From Planctomycetia bacterium (GTDB lineage: Bacteria > Planctomycetota > UBA8108 > UBA1146), in assembly GCA_012269595.1 (NCBI GenBank), contig JAAXJX010000050.1, forward strand, positions 1 to 63,185: a DNA stretch of 63,185 bases. The letters are read 5' to 3'. The notes under the pieces were generated by a model. It did not search any database. It was not told the DNA's origin and saw nothing but the letters and a program-made list of their open reading frames with translations. A program made the translations under genes and the position numbers. Positions 1 through 9,922 of the stretch are shown in pieces. Position 1 is the first letter of the stretch; every line of letters starts with the position of its first letter.

Positions 1-2
1 TT

Positions 3-1148
3 ATGAAAAAAACCCTCAGCCTAATTTCTCTGGCGTTTCTTTTGCCAGTTAGTGCAACTGAAGCTCAGTATCCTAAACCTGCACCCGCTGGCGATCAGCC
101 CAAACCTCCAGTGGTTCGTCCCGATAACCCACCCGCACCCCCGACTCCCCCCGCTCCTCAAGAGCGCAGGGACCGCAGAAGGGGTCTGATTGAGAGACTC
201 GATCGCAACGGTGATGGAGTGATCGACAAGCAGGAGCTGGAAGGTGCCGGTCCGATTGGCCGCAGGCTTGGCCGTGCGGACACCAATGGTGACGGTGTCA
301 TCGACAAGGAAGAACTGGACGGTCTTCTTGGTGGAGGACGCCAGGGAGATGGTAATGGTGGTGATGGGGGACAGCGTCCCCGTCGTCGTGACGGTGGGGG
401 TGCCCAGGACCTCATCGAAAGACTCGATCGCAACGGAAATGGCGTGATCGATCTCGATGAATTGGACGAGGGCATGCTCGAGCGTCTCAAGCCCCTCGAC
501 GTCAATGAAGATGGTGTCATCGATGAATCTGAACTCGATCGTCGCAGACGGGGTGGGCGTCGCCCGGGCCCTGAAGGTGGTGAGGGTGAAGGCGAGCGTC
601 CCCGTCGCGATCGTGGCGGTGATCGAGCCAAAGGCCTGATTGAACGTTTGGATCGCAACGGAAATGGCGCAATCGACAAAGATGAACTTCCTGAAGGTTG
701 GGGCGAGAGACTCGGTCCCGCCGACACCAATGGTGACGGAATGATCTCTCTGGAAGAACTCGAAGGTCTCATGGGTGGCGGAAATCGCCCCGGTGGTGGC
801 CAGGGTGGTGGAGGAGAAGGTGAGCGTCCCCGTCGCCGTGATGGTGGTGGAGGTGCCCAGGGCCTTATTGAAAGACTCGATCGCAATGGCAACGGTGTGA
901 TCGATCTCGATGAGCTGGATGAGGGAATGCTTGAGCGACTCAAGCCCCTCGATGCCAACGAAGATGGCGTCATCGATGAGTCTGAGCTGAACCGTCGTAG
1001 ACGGGGCGGACGCCCCGGTGGCGGCCAGGGTGGCCAAGGTGAAGGTGAGCGCCCGGAGCGCAGGCGTGAACGCCCGCAGCCGGGTGGAGGAGAGCAGAAA
1101 CCGGAAGGCGACAAGCCGAAACCGGGAGTTCGTCCGCTGCCACTCTAA
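3..1148 (+). CDS. Secreted EF-hand repeat protein
   Basis: 381 residues starting with a signal peptide (about residues 1-21, ending near ATEAQ) and a proline-rich stretch (24-52). Eight EF-hand loops of the DxNxDGxIDxxE type lie in four pairs at about 67-104, 142-178, 217-252 and 293-328, separated by Gly/Arg/Glu-rich, probably disordered linkers. Pairs 2 and 4 are almost identical in protein sequence but differ at many third codon positions. Such loops bind calcium, and the signal peptide places the protein in the periplasm or outside. The ATG lies 2 bases from the window edge, so the ribosome binding site cannot be seen; the signal peptide beginning right there supports this start. Function beyond calcium binding is unknown. 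A strong terminator follows. Confidence 0.85.
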   Translation: MKKTLSLISLAFLLPVSATEAQYPKPAPAGDQPKPPVVRPDNPPAPPTPPAPQERRDRRRGLIERLDRNGDGVIDKQELEGAGPIGRRLGRADTNGDGVIDKEELDGLLGGGRQGDGNGGDGGQRPRRRDGGGAQDLIERLDRNGNGVIDLDELDEGMLERLKPLDVNEDGVIDESELDRRRRGGRRPGPEGGEGEGERPRRDRGGDRAKGLIERLDRNGNGAIDKDELPEGWGERLGPADTNGDGMISLEELEGLMGGGNRPGGGQGGGGEGERPRRRDGGGGAQGLIERLDRNGNGVIDLDELDEGMLERLKPLDANEDGVIDESELNRRRRGGRPGGGQGGQGEGERPERRRERPQPGGGEQKPEGDKPKPGVRPLPL

Positions 1149-1173
1149 TCAGAGTTTGATTTCAAAGATGATT

Positions 1174-1215
1174 CTGTCCCGGGATTGGAAAATCCCGGGA
1201 CAGTTTTGTTTGTGT
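1174..1215 (+). terminator. Rho-independent terminator after the EF-hand gene
   Basis: A perfect 13-bp stem (1174-1186 with 1191-1203) is closed by a GGAA tetraloop and followed by a T-rich tail (TTTTGTTTG). It separates the EF-hand gene from leuS. Confidence 0.93.
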
Positions 1216-1306
1216 CGAGTGGTAGAGAGTGGCCGCCCTGATTAAGATTCAGGTCACTCATACGCAGTTTCAGTTCGATTCAGCAGAAGACAGTTGAGGG
1301 GCGACG

Positions 1307-3721
1307 ATGCCTTACAATCCCCAGGAAATCGAGCCGCGGTGGCAGGCTCACTGGAATCAGCACGACCTGTTCAAGGCTGGCGACCGTCCCGACCTGCCCA
1401 AGTACTATGTCCTCGACATGTTCCCCTATCCTTCGGGGAGTGGATTGCATGTCGGGCACACCGAGGGATACACCGCCAGTGACATCGTGGCCCGCCACAA
1501 ACGGATGAAGGGCTTCGATGTTCTACACCCCATGGGTTTCGATGCATTCGGCCTGCCAGCAGAACAGTACGCCATCGACAAGGGTGTTCATCCCGAAACT
1601 TCGACCCGGGAAAATATCGAAACTTTCAGTCGCCAATTGCGTGCCATGGGCTACTCCTACGATTGGGAGCGTGAGTTTTCTACCTGCGATCCCTCTTACT
1701 ACCATTGGACCCAATGGATCTTCCTGAAGTTGCTTGAGCACAATCTCGCCTACCAGGAAGAGGCGCTGGTGAATTGGTGCCCCGCTTTGGGAACTGTGCT
1801 CGCCAACGATGAAGTGATCGATGGCAAGAGCGAGCGCGGAGGTCACGAGGTGGTCCGCCAGCCGATGAAGCAGTGGATGCTGCGGATCACCGCTTATGCC
1901 GATCGTCTCCTGGATGGTCTCGACGACATCGATTTTCCTGAATCCATCAAGTCGATGCAGCGCGATCGCATCGGGAAATCGGAAGGAGCAGACGCCCGCT
2001 TTGCCATTGAGGGCTCTGACCACACTCTTGAGATCTTCACAACACGCCCTGATACCCTCTTTGGAGCCACCTTCTGTGTCCTGTCTCCGGAACACCCTCT
2101 CGTCGACGAAGTGACCACTGACGAGCAGAAAGAAGCGGTTGATCAGTACCGTGAGGAAGCAGCGCGCAAAAGCGACATCGAACGATCGGGTACGGATGCG
2201 GGCAAGACCGGTGTCTTCACCGGGGCCCATGCCGTCCATCCCTGCAGTGGAGAGAAGCTGCAGATCTGGATCGCCGACTACGTGCTGATGGGCTACGGAA
2301 CCGGCGCCATCATGTGTGTTCCCGGGCATGACCAAAGGGACTGGGAATTTGCCAAGAACTTCGGACTCCCCATCGTCGAGGTGGTGAGCGGAGGCAAGGT
2401 TGAGGAAGAGGCCTGGTCCGGTGATGGCCAAATGGTCAACAGTGACTTCCTCAACGGGTTGTCCAAGGATGAGGCGATCACCCGCATGATCTCCTGGCTT
2501 GAGGAGAGGGATATCGGTCACGGTGTGATCCGTTATCGCCTGCGCGACTGGATTTTTGCCCGTCAGCGTTACTGGGGAGAGCCGGTTCCGATGGTCTACG
2601 ACGAAGAGGGCGTGGCCCATCCGCTGCCCGAATCGGCCTTGCCCCTGGAATTGCCCCATCTGGAAGATTTCGCTCCGACAGGAACCGGCAAGTCTCCGCT
2701 GGCACGGGCAGAGGAGTGGGTTGCGACCGAGGTTCCCGGAAGTGGCGCAGCCGGGACCCGGGAATTGGACACGATGCCGGGAAGTGCCGGGTCGAGTGCC
2801 TATTTCCTGCGTTTCATCGACCCGAAAAACGATCAGGCTTTGGTCGACCCGGAAAAAGCCCGCCGCTGGATGCCAGTGGACCTCTATCTGGGCGGAGCCG
2901 AGCATGCGGTGGGGCACCTGCTCTATTCCCGGTTCTGGACCAAGTTCCTGCACGATATCGGCGTCTGCCCGGTGGACGAGCCCTACGCCAAACTGGTGAA
3001 TCAGGGAATGATTCTCGGCGAAGACCATCGGAAGATGTCCAAGCGTTTTGGTAATGTCGTTGACCCCCTGGACGTCATCTCTGATCAGGGTGCGGACTCC
3101 CTGCGTGTCTACGAGATGTTCATGGGACCCATCGAAGCGGACAAACCGTGGTCCACAGGAGGCCTGATGGGAGCCAGAAGGTTCCTTGATCGAGTCTGGC
3201 GCCTCTTCTTCGACGAGGATGACCAGCTGAGGGATTTTGACTCACCGGCCTCTGAAGATCAGATGAGAATCCTCCACAAAACCATCGCCAAGGTCGATGC
3301 AGATACGGAGAGCCTCTCCTTCAACACCGCCATTTCGCAAATGATGACCTTCGTCAATGAGATCACCGCTTGCGAGAATCGACCCAGAGAGATTCTGGAG
3401 CCCTTTTGCCTGCTGCTGGCCCCCTATGCTCCTCACCTCGCCGAGGAGTTGTGGAAACATCTGGGTCACGAATCCTCGTTGATGTGGGAGTCTTTCCCGG
3501 AGGTCGACGAAAAGTGGTTGGTCATCTCTTCTGTCGAGGTTCCTGTCCAGATCAATGGCAAGGTGCGGACCCGGATCGAAGTCGCAACTGAGATCACCGA
3601 GGAAGAGATTCGCCAAGTTGTCCTTGCTGACGAGCGGGTTCAGGAGTACACAGAAGGCAAGGAACTGGCAAAGTTTGTCTGGATCCCCGGAAGAATGGTC
3701 AACCTCGTCGTCAAAGGCTGA
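1307..3721 (+). CDS. leuS: Leucyl-tRNA synthetase
   Basis: Cytoplasmic class I synthetase charging tRNA-Leu. 804 residues, the usual length for the shorter bacterial forms. The HIGH motif is H48-V-G-H51. The CP1 editing domain shows the threonine-rich [12 protein letters not shown] segment and the GHDQRDWEF motif with the conserved aspartate. The KMSKS loop is K576-M-S-K-R580, so the last serine is arginine here. A C-terminal anticodon-binding domain follows. GAGGGG at 1296-1301 lies 5 bases before the ATG and fixes the start. The gene is monocistronic, between two terminators. Confidence 0.97.
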   Translation: MPYNPQEIEPRWQAHWNQHDLFKAGDRPDLPKYYVLDMFPYPSGSGLHVGHTEGYTASDIVARHKRMKGFDVLHPMGFDAFGLPAEQYAIDKGVHPETSTRENIETFSRQLRAMGYSYDWEREFSTCDPSYYHWTQWIFLKLLEHNLAYQEEALVNWCPALGTVLANDEVIDGKSERGGHEVVRQPMKQWMLRITAYADRLLDGLDDIDFPESIKSMQRDRIGKSEGADARFAIEGSDHTLEIFTTRPDTLFGATFCVLSPEHPLVDEVTTDEQKEAVDQYREEAARKSDIERSGTDAGKTGVFTGAHAVHPCSGEKLQIWIADYVLMGYGTGAIMCVPGHDQRDWEFAKNFGLPIVEVVSGGKVEEEAWSGDGQMVNSDFLNGLSKDEAITRMISWLEERDIGHGVIRYRLRDWIFARQRYWGEPVPMVYDEEGVAHPLPESALPLELPHLEDFAPTGTGKSPLARAEEWVATEVPGSGAAGTRELDTMPGSAGSSAYFLRFIDPKNDQALVDPEKARRWMPVDLYLGGAEHAVGHLLYSRFWTKFLHDIGVCPVDEPYAKLVNQGMILGEDHRKMSKRFGNVVDPLDVISDQGADSLRVYEMFMGPIEADKPWSTGGLMGARRFLDRVWRLFFDEDDQLRDFDSPASEDQMRILHKTIAKVDADTESLSFNTAISQMMTFVNEITACENRPREILEPFCLLLAPYAPHLAEELWKHLGHESSLMWESFPEVDEKWLVISSVEVPVQINGKVRTRIEVATEITEEEIRQVVLADERVQEYTEGKELAKFVWIPGRMVNLVVKG

Positions 3722-3825
3722 CGGTCGATCAGAACAGTTCGGGTGATTCCCCTCCGGTTCCCGAGTCCCCTGAAACAGGGGATGATCAACATGAACAGAC
3801 GGCTTCAGGGCCGGGTCTTCAGGAA

Positions 3826-3865
3826 CGACCGAGGCTGCCGACTGGCGCCTCGGTCGATTTTTTTT
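3826..3865 (+). terminator. Rho-independent terminator after leuS
   Basis: A 10-bp perfect stem (3826-3835 with 3847-3856) and an 11-nt loop are followed by ATTTTTTTT. It lies about 100 bases after the leuS stop and before the ferritin-like gene. Confidence 0.9.
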
Positions 3866-3919
3866 GTGCGGTTGAACTGTTCGCCCCAGTTCATCGTTAT
3901 GCAGGAGTAAAGGAGCACC

Positions 3920-4366
3920 ATGAGCCAACAATTGATCGCGGAACTGACCCGTTCTTACTGGATGGAAATCGAAACCACCATGAACTACCTCTCTGCCTCC
4001 ACCAATCTGGTGGGAGTTCAGGCGGAGCCGATCAAGCAGGCTTTGGCAGCGGATGTTCTGGAGGAGATCCAGCATGCCCAGGCACTGGCCCGAAGAATCC
4101 ACATTCTTGGGGGTACCGTTCCCGGGAGCATGGATTTCTCCGCCGTGCAGAAGTCGATGCAGCCCAACAGTGAAGCCACGGATGTGGTCGCTGTCATCAA
4201 GGGTGTGATCGATAACGAGGAAGCGGCCATCGCCCAATACAAGAAGACCATCAAGCTGTGCGAAGATGATCCCGTCACCGAGGATATCTGTGTCACTCTG
4301 TTGGCCGATGAAGAAGAGCACCTGCGTCTTTTCCAGGGCTATCTGTACGAGTTCGAAAACCGCTAG
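3920..4366 (+). CDS. Ferritin-like diiron four-helix protein
   Basis: 148 residues forming one ferritin-like four-helix bundle. Metal-binding candidates follow the bacterioferritin pattern: E16/E18 in helix 1, E49 and H52 (EExxH) in helix 2, E100/E101 in helix 3, E131 and H134 in helix 4 (DEEEH). No signal peptide, so cytoplasmic. A role in iron storage or diiron oxidation is likely, but the substrate cannot be told; it lacks the extra length and heme-binding methionine evidence needed to call it a true bacterioferritin. AAGGAG 8 bases upstream supports the ATG. It converges with fumC, 9 bases away, with no room for a terminator between them. Confidence 0.85.
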   Translation: MSQQLIAELTRSYWMEIETTMNYLSASTNLVGVQAEPIKQALAADVLEEIQHAQALARRIHILGGTVPGSMDFSAVQKSMQPNSEATDVVAVIKGVIDNEEAAIAQYKKTIKLCEDDPVTEDICVTLLADEEEHLRLFQGYLYEFENR

Positions 4367-4375
4367 ACCGGTTCG

Positions 4376-5755
4376 TCAGACCATTTCAGAGGGAACGACC
4401 CATTCATCGAATTGGGCACCGCTGCAGTAACCTTTTTCGATAGCGACTTCCCGAAGGGTTTTGCCTTCTGCATGCGCAGTCTTCGCGACGTCCGCAGCAT
4501 TGTCGTAACCGATGTGTGGGTTGAGAGCGGTCACCAGCATCAAGGATCGGTGGAGCAGTTCATCGATCCGTTCCTGAACCGGCTCGATGCCACCGGCACA
4601 ATTCTCCCGGAATGAATCCATCGATGCCGCGAGGATGTCGATGGACTGAAGAATGCAGTCACCGATCACGGGCATGTAGACATTCAACTCAAAGTTGCCC
4701 AAAGCGCCACTGAAGCCGATGGTGCTGTCGTTGCCGATTACTCGGGCGCAGACCATCGTCATCGCTTCCGATTGGGTCGGATTGACTTTGCCGGGCATGA
4801 TGGAAGATCCGGGTTCATTGGCGGGAATCGTGATTTCACCGATTCCACAACGGGGACCACTGGCAAGCCAGCGGACGTCATTGGCAATCTTGTGCAGGGC
4901 GGTGGCGAGGGTTTTGAGTCCTCCGGACAGGGCAACCAGAGCTTCTTTACCGCCCAGTTGGGCAAACTTGTCTGGTGCAGCCACAAAAGGGATACCGGTG
5001 GTTCCGGCAAGCACCAGCGGAACCATTTCAGAGTAACCTTCGCGGGTGTTGAGACCGGTTCCCACAGCAGTTCCACCGATCGGCAACTCACAAACCAATT
5101 CGAGAGCGGCTTTGATCTGGTGTTCACTGATGCGCAGCTGGTCTGCCCAGCCACCGATTTCCTGACCGAGCGTCAGCGGAGTTGCATCTTGCAGATGGGT
5201 TCTGCCGATCTTGACGATGCCCGAGTACTTCTCTGCCAATTCGGTGAAACACCCCCGCAATGATTCGAGAGCCGGGAGCAATCGGTCATGGCATTCGGAT
5301 GCACACGCTACATGAATCGCCGTCGGAAAAGAGTCATTGGTACTTTGGGCGTGATTGACATGATCATTCGGGTGAACAGGACTCTTGCTGCCCAGAGGTT
5401 GCCCGAGGATCTGGTTGGCCCGGTTGGCGATGACTTCGTTGCTGTTCATGTTCGACTGGGTCCCTGATCCTGTCTGGTAGACGACCAGAGGGAAGTGATC
5501 ATCCAGATCACCGCGGATCACTTCTTCGGCAGCACCATCGATCGCCTGAGCGACCTCCGTTGGAATCCCTCCCAACTCGGCATTCACACGGGCAGCGGCC
5601 TGTTTGACCAGTCCCATCGCACGGATCATCGGACGCCGCATCCTTTCTGAGCCGATACGAAAGTTCTGCAGGGATCTTTGGGTCTGTGCTCCCCAGAGAC
5701 GATCGGCGGGGACTTCGATGTCGCCCATGGTGTCTTTCTCGATGCGGTGATCCAT
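4376..5755 (-). CDS. fumC: Fumarate hydratase class II
   Basis: 459 residues, full length for the iron-independent fumarase that interconverts fumarate and malate in the citric acid cycle. The superfamily signature [11 protein letters not shown] is intact, as are the [14 protein letters not shown] and [16 protein letters not shown] segments that build the shared active site of the homotetramer. The ATG is preceded by AGGAGAGGAA. It is transcribed divergently from the DUF6797/LamG gene across a 164-base intergenic region that must hold both promoters. Confidence 0.97.
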   Translation of the reverse strand: MDHRIEKDTMGDIEVPADRLWGAQTQRSLQNFRIGSERMRRPMIRAMGLVKQAAARVNAELGGIPTEVAQAIDGAAEEVIRGDLDDHFPLVVYQTGSGTQSNMNSNEVIANRANQILGQPLGSKSPVHPNDHVNHAQSTNDSFPTAIHVACASECHDRLLPALESLRGCFTELAEKYSGIVKIGRTHLQDATPLTLGQEIGGWADQLRISEHQIKAALELVCELPIGGTAVGTGLNTREGYSEMVPLVLAGTTGIPFVAAPDKFAQLGGKEALVALSGGLKTLATALHKIANDVRWLASGPRCGIGEITIPANEPGSSIMPGKVNPTQSEAMTMVCARVIGNDSTIGFSGALGNFELNVYMPVIGDCILQSIDILAASMDSFRENCAGGIEPVQERIDELLHRSLMLVTALNPHIGYDNAADVAKTAHAEGKTLREVAIEKGYCSGAQFDEWVVPSEMV

Positions 5756-5919
5756 TGGGATTCCTCTCCTGTGCCTGCTGCCAAATTACCCCATGGAGAG
5801 TACCCCGGGCCACCGATGCCGAGCCTGTTCCCGACTCTTTCGCTCACTCGCCCGGAGGCGGAGGAGGATTTACAATCCCGGGATATTTCACCGGATTTGT
5901 GATCTGTGGAGGAGTCGGC

Positions 5920-8900
5920 ATGAGAGTCGGGATGAGGAAGCCAGTACCAAGCATTGCGACATGGAGTCTGCTGACCGCATTTCTGCTGTGGTTGCCCCAT
6001 GCTGCCCGAGCCCAGGATGGGCCCTGGGAAGAGATGGATTACGGCCCTTTTCTTTCCGCAGCCATCGAAGTTTCTCCGGACAACATTGCCTGCAAGGGCA
6101 TCGCAATTCCTCTTTCCAGAGATGGTGCTCATGCTGCACTTTTTGATACCGCTGAACTGCGTTGGGCGGCGGTTTGGGAGGGCGATTTTGTCGAACTCCG
6201 GGGCATCGTGTACGACGGTCCTCATGGCACCTGGCCGGAGATTGCCGGCGAACCTGATTGGCAAAACCCTGCAGGTCCGGGAGTGACCCTTTTGAAAGGC
6301 CGATGGGAAGATCCCAGAGAAGTTCCTTTTGGCCCACTTCCTCCAGAGAAGGGGCGTTGGCAGGGTCTTCAGCGGGATCGTCAGGGGATTCTGCTGCATT
6401 ATTCCCTGGGTGAAGCCAATGTCTTCGAACGGATGGCTTATCTTGAAGAGTCGGAAGTCGGCTTCTGGAAGCGCTCCATCCACTTGCGAAACAACTCGAA
6501 GGGGTTGCAGTTTTCGCTGATGGAATTGCCGGAGGGTGCTTCACTCGAAGCAGACGGAGACAGTCGAGGGGTCTGGACACTCCGCTTTCCGGATGGTTCC
6601 GGTTTTCTTCTCGGATTTGAAAACCGGCAGAAGTGGCGATTGGTCATTGATGACCAGCGACTGATATTGCAGATCCCTCCCACAGCGGAGGATGTTTATT
6701 CCCATCTTTATCTTTCCCGCTTTGAGGAAGAGCCACCCCTACGCCAGTTCGAGTCTCTGCGTCGACGCACTTATCTGATCAATCCATCCCCGTTGGGTGA
6801 AACCTGGGGGACCGGTTCCTTTCCCGCTCTTTACGACGAGAAGCTGGAACTGTCAGGGGAGATCGGTTTCAGAAGTGATGAGACTGGAGAGCTGCAGGAG
6901 AGACAGCGACTCACGGGCTCCCTGCCTGCAGACCGGGATCTGGAATTGGGCAAGCAGAGAAGGGTGCATGTTCTCGATTTGAGCGGGAAAGAGCTGGAGT
7001 TTCCCGCACCTCTGGAAAAGACGGTTCTTGTCGTCGAGGAGACGTTGCCACCGGCACCCTTTGCAGGCTGGAACTGCGATGAAAGTGCCGGAGAGAAGAT
7101 GCAGAGTGTGGTCGATGGTGAAAAAGATCTGCTTCTCGACGGTGTGACCTGGCGTCGCGGAGTTCAGGGGCGGGCCCTCGATTTTGATGGCACCGGCAAG
7201 GCACGCTGGTTGCGTTCACCCGGAGATCTTCTCTTTGATGAGGACTTCACCTTTTCGACCTGGATCTGTACGACCAAGGACGGATCCATCTTTTCACAGA
7301 CCCAGCCGGAAGGCTCCTGGATCCCGGGTGGAAAAACTTTTTTCATTCGTGACGGTCGCCTTTGTTTTGATGTCGGTTGGGTGGGAGTCATCGAGGGGGA
7401 TCGATTTATCTCAGATGGTCGCTGGCGTCATGTGGCCTTTTCATGGGATGCAGATAATTTCCGTGTCGAACTCTTTGTGGATGGTGTTCGTGAGACTGGC
7501 GCCATTCTTGAACCGGAAAACGAAACGAAGAATACCGTCACGACCATCGGGTTTACCGCGGAAGACTTTCCAGCAGAGTCCTGGTTCAGTGGATACATGG
7601 ACGGTCTTCGATTGCACCGGGGAGTCCTTGAAGAAGAGCAGCTTCGCGCAGTCGCTTCCGAAGGAGGCGAACCGCTGATCGAGGCGCTGGCGATCACCGG
7701 AGAGATTGAAAATGCCATTTGGGAAGCAGATACGGAAAGTGCCCGGATCGTTCTGACTGCAGAACCTCAGGAGCTTCGAGTGGTTTTTCACCGGTGGTGG
7801 GGCCCACTGTCAAAGATTCAGGAGTTTCTGGGAAGACTTTCACAGGAGGATTCAGAGCAGCCCACCGATCCTTTCGAGATCGACAGGATCAGCTGGCCTG
7901 AAGAAAACCCGTGGAACTCATGGATGCGTTTTGGGGATTTTGATTTTCTCGCCGGTGGCCAGAGTGCGGTCATCTCAACCTGGAGTGGGGATGTCTGGAG
8001 AGTGGATGGACTTGATGACACTCTTGAAAAACTGCAATGGCAGCGCATCGCAACCGGGCTCAGTCAGCCCCTGGGGCTGTTGACCCGTGCTCAGGGAGAT
8101 GGAGAACAGATCCTGGTCATGGGCCGTGATCAGATCACGGAACTGGTCGACCTCGATGGCGACGGAGAGACGGACCTTTACCGCGGCTTCAATGTGGATC
8201 CGATGAATTCCCCCCATTTTCATGAGCCGGCGGTGGGATTGCAGGAAGGACCGCAGGGCAAACTCTATTACCTGAAAGCGGCTCGCCATGCCAAGTTGCC
8301 CCTGCATCCCCAGCATGGAACCCTCATTGAAGTGGAGGCGGATGGCAGCACTTCACGGGTGATTGCCACAGGATTCAGGGCCCCCAACGGTCTGGCCGTC
8401 GATTCGGCTGGTCTCTTTTGGGGGTCTGATCAAGAGGGCCACTGGATGCCGGCGAATCGGATCAATCGCATTACCCGTGGCTCTTTTCAGGGGAATCACT
8501 GGAGTGGAAGCATGCTCTCCGGGGAGAGAGAGATGGGCAGTGCCCATGATCCTCCCCTGTTGTGGATTCATCCGACGGTGGATCGTTCGCCTTCCGCCCA
8601 GCTCAGGGTTCCTGAAGGAGCCTGGGAAGAGCTTTCAGGCAAACTGCTGGGTCTCTCTTACGGCACCGGTGAAGTCTATCTGATTCTTGAAGATGAAGTC
8701 GAAGGCGTTCATCAGGGAGCTCTTGTTCCTCTGCCCATCAGGATTCCCACCGGGGCGATGCGGGGTCGATTCCATCCGGATGGCAGCCTTTATCTTTGCG
8801 GTCTATTCGGATGGTCTTCGGACAGAACCGAACCGGGCGGTTTCTATCGGGTGAGAAAAACCGAGACAGCCCAACCTCTGCCGTTGAAGATCCGGGCTGT

Positions 8901-9240
8901 GGAATCCGGTTTGGTGATCGAGTTCAGCGAAGCGATCACCACTTCGGAAGAGAGGTTGACCGATGCCTTTCAATTGGAGGGCTGGGACTATCGATACAGC
9001 AGCAACTACGGATCACCCCGACTGAAGCTGGGTGGTGGGGGAGAAGGCACGACCCGGTTGCCGGTGGAGGAAGTCAAACTCTCCAACGGTGATCGAAGTG
9101 TGCATTTGAAGATCGAAGGAATGCAGCCGGCGATGCAGATGAATCTGGACTGGTCTCTGGATTTTGGCAATCTGGGCCAGCACTCATCCTCTATTCACTT
9201 CACTGTGCATCGATTGGCCGGTGAAGGCCAGGGTCGCTAG
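5920..9240 (+). CDS. Secreted DUF6797/LamG/beta-propeller protein
   Basis: 1106 residues. An in-frame reading extends to 5686, but GGAGGAG at 5908-5914 and a signal peptide (ATWSLLTAFLLWLPHAARAQ) place the start at 5920. The first domain resembles DUF6797 of planctomycetes and verrucomicrobia (DYGPFLSAAIEV...). A concanavalin-like LamG domain follows at about residues 407-580 (GRALDFDGTGKARW...GRWRHVAFSWD). The rest (about 660-980) looks like a beta-propeller of the NHL/glucose-dehydrogenase type (GFRAPNGLAVDSAGLFWGSD). Related proteins often carry a CxxCH heme domain; none is present. Probably an extracellular binding or carbohydrate-associated protein; substrate unknown. It ends 8 bases before the convergent glycosylase gene. 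Confidence 0.85.
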   Translation: MRVGMRKPVPSIATWSLLTAFLLWLPHAARAQDGPWEEMDYGPFLSAAIEVSPDNIACKGIAIPLSRDGAHAALFDTAELRWAAVWEGDFVELRGIVYDGPHGTWPEIAGEPDWQNPAGPGVTLLKGRWEDPREVPFGPLPPEKGRWQGLQRDRQGILLHYSLGEANVFERMAYLEESEVGFWKRSIHLRNNSKGLQFSLMELPEGASLEADGDSRGVWTLRFPDGSGFLLGFENRQKWRLVIDDQRLILQIPPTAEDVYSHLYLSRFEEEPPLRQFESLRRRTYLINPSPLGETWGTGSFPALYDEKLELSGEIGFRSDETGELQERQRLTGSLPADRDLELGKQRRVHVLDLSGKELEFPAPLEKTVLVVEETLPPAPFAGWNCDESAGEKMQSVVDGEKDLLLDGVTWRRGVQGRALDFDGTGKARWLRSPGDLLFDEDFTFSTWICTTKDGSIFSQTQPEGSWIPGGKTFFIRDGRLCFDVGWVGVIEGDRFISDGRWRHVAFSWDADNFRVELFVDGVRETGAILEPENETKNTVTTIGFTAEDFPAESWFSGYMDGLRLHRGVLEEEQLRAVASEGGEPLIEALAITGEIENAIWEADTESARIVLTAEPQELRVVFHRWWGPLSKIQEFLGRLSQEDSEQPTDPFEIDRISWPEENPWNSWMRFGDFDFLAGGQSAVISTWSGDVWRVDGLDDTLEKLQWQRIATGLSQPLGLLTRAQGDGEQILVMGRDQITELVDLDGDGETDLYRGFNVDPMNSPHFHEPAVGLQEGPQGKLYYLKAARHAKLPLHPQHGTLIEVEADGSTSRVIATGFRAPNGLAVDSAGLFWGSDQEGHWMPANRINRITRGSFQGNHWSGSMLSGEREMGSAHDPPLLWIHPTVDRSPSAQLRVPEGAWEELSGKLLGLSYGTGEVYLILEDEVEGVHQGALVPLPIRIPTGAMRGRFHPDGSLYLCGLFGWSSDRTEPGGFYRVRKTETAQPLPLKIRAVESGLVIEFSEAITTSEERLTDAFQLEGWDYRYSSNYGSPRLKLGGGGEGTTRLPVEEVKLSNGDRSVHLKIEGMQPAMQMNLDWSLDFGNLGQHSSSIHFTVHRLAGEGQGR

Positions 9241-9248
9241 AGGGGTGT

Positions 9249-9887
9249 CTACAGTTCCGTCGCTCGCCAGCAATACCAGCTGGCGATGGAACGGTATGGG
9301 GCCCAGCGTCGGGCACGTTTTTCCAGTTGGGGAATCGTCAGATCCTGACGACGGTTGAGGATGATGGTGGCTCCCTTGCGAACCCCGAGGTCGTTGGCGG
9401 GAAGAACATCCGGCCTTGCCAACTGAAAAATCAGCAGCATTTGTACTGTCCATACACCAACACCATGGACTGCGGTCAGCTTCTCGATGATCTCTTCATC
9501 ATCCATCCGACCCAGTTTTGCAAATCCGGGCAGCAATCGTTGCTTTTGAAAAGTCGCAAGATCACGGATAGCTTTCAGTTTCGGTCGTGACAGGCCTGCA
9601 GATCGAAGTTTCGTTTCGGACATTCGCAGGAGTCGATCGGGGTTTGGACGGTATCCGGGAAACAGTTTCAGGAAATTTCCATGAATCGTTGCTGCCGCCG
9701 AACCGGTGATCTGTTGATAGACGATAGCCCGGAGCAGGTACTCGTAGACGGAGCGGGCTCTCTGGACAGTCAGCTGCTGTCCACGGTTCGCCTGGATGAC
9801 TTTTTCGAAAGCAGGTTCATTCTCCAACAGAACTGAGACCGCTTTCTTCCAGCCACTGCGGTTTGGGAAAAAAGCGGACTCAGCCAT
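9249..9887 (-). CDS. DNA-3-methyladenine glycosylase, HhH-GPD (AlkA-like)
   Basis: 212 residues. A helix-hairpin-helix (LTAVHGVGVWTVQMLLIF) is followed by the GPD segment whose aspartate in LPANDLGV is the expected catalytic base, as in AlkA D238. Such enzymes remove alkylated purines in base excision repair. It lacks the N-terminal TATA-like domain of E. coli AlkA and is close in length to the compact AlkA2/MAG-type enzymes. AAGG lies upstream of the ATG. The sulfatase gene on the same strand ends 35 bases upstream, so the two may be cotranscribed although functionally unrelated. Confidence 0.92.
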   Translation of the reverse strand: MAESAFFPNRSGWKKAVSVLLENEPAFEKVIQANRGQQLTVQRARSVYEYLLRAIVYQQITGSAAATIHGNFLKLFPGYRPNPDRLLRMSETKLRSAGLSRPKLKAIRDLATFQKQRLLPGFAKLGRMDDEEIIEKLTAVHGVGVWTVQMLLIFQLARPDVLPANDLGVRKGATIILNRRQDLTIPQLEKRARRWAPYRSIASWYCWRATEL

Positions 9888-9922
9888 GGACTTTTACCTT
9901 CGTTGGAGATGGCCTGCTGTGA

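Noticed and set aside
21..1114. Long minus-strand open frames over the EF-hand gene
   Set aside because: They arise from the repetitive coding strand; their translations are low-complexity Ser/Pro/Arg or Thr/Ile runs with no start signals.
1523..4321. Minus-strand open frames over leuS and the ferritin-like gene
   Set aside because: Antisense shadows; the plus-strand genes carry all family motifs.
5686..5919. Upstream in-frame start of the DUF6797/LamG protein
   Set aside because: It would overlap fumC, and GGAGGAG plus the signal peptide point to 5920.
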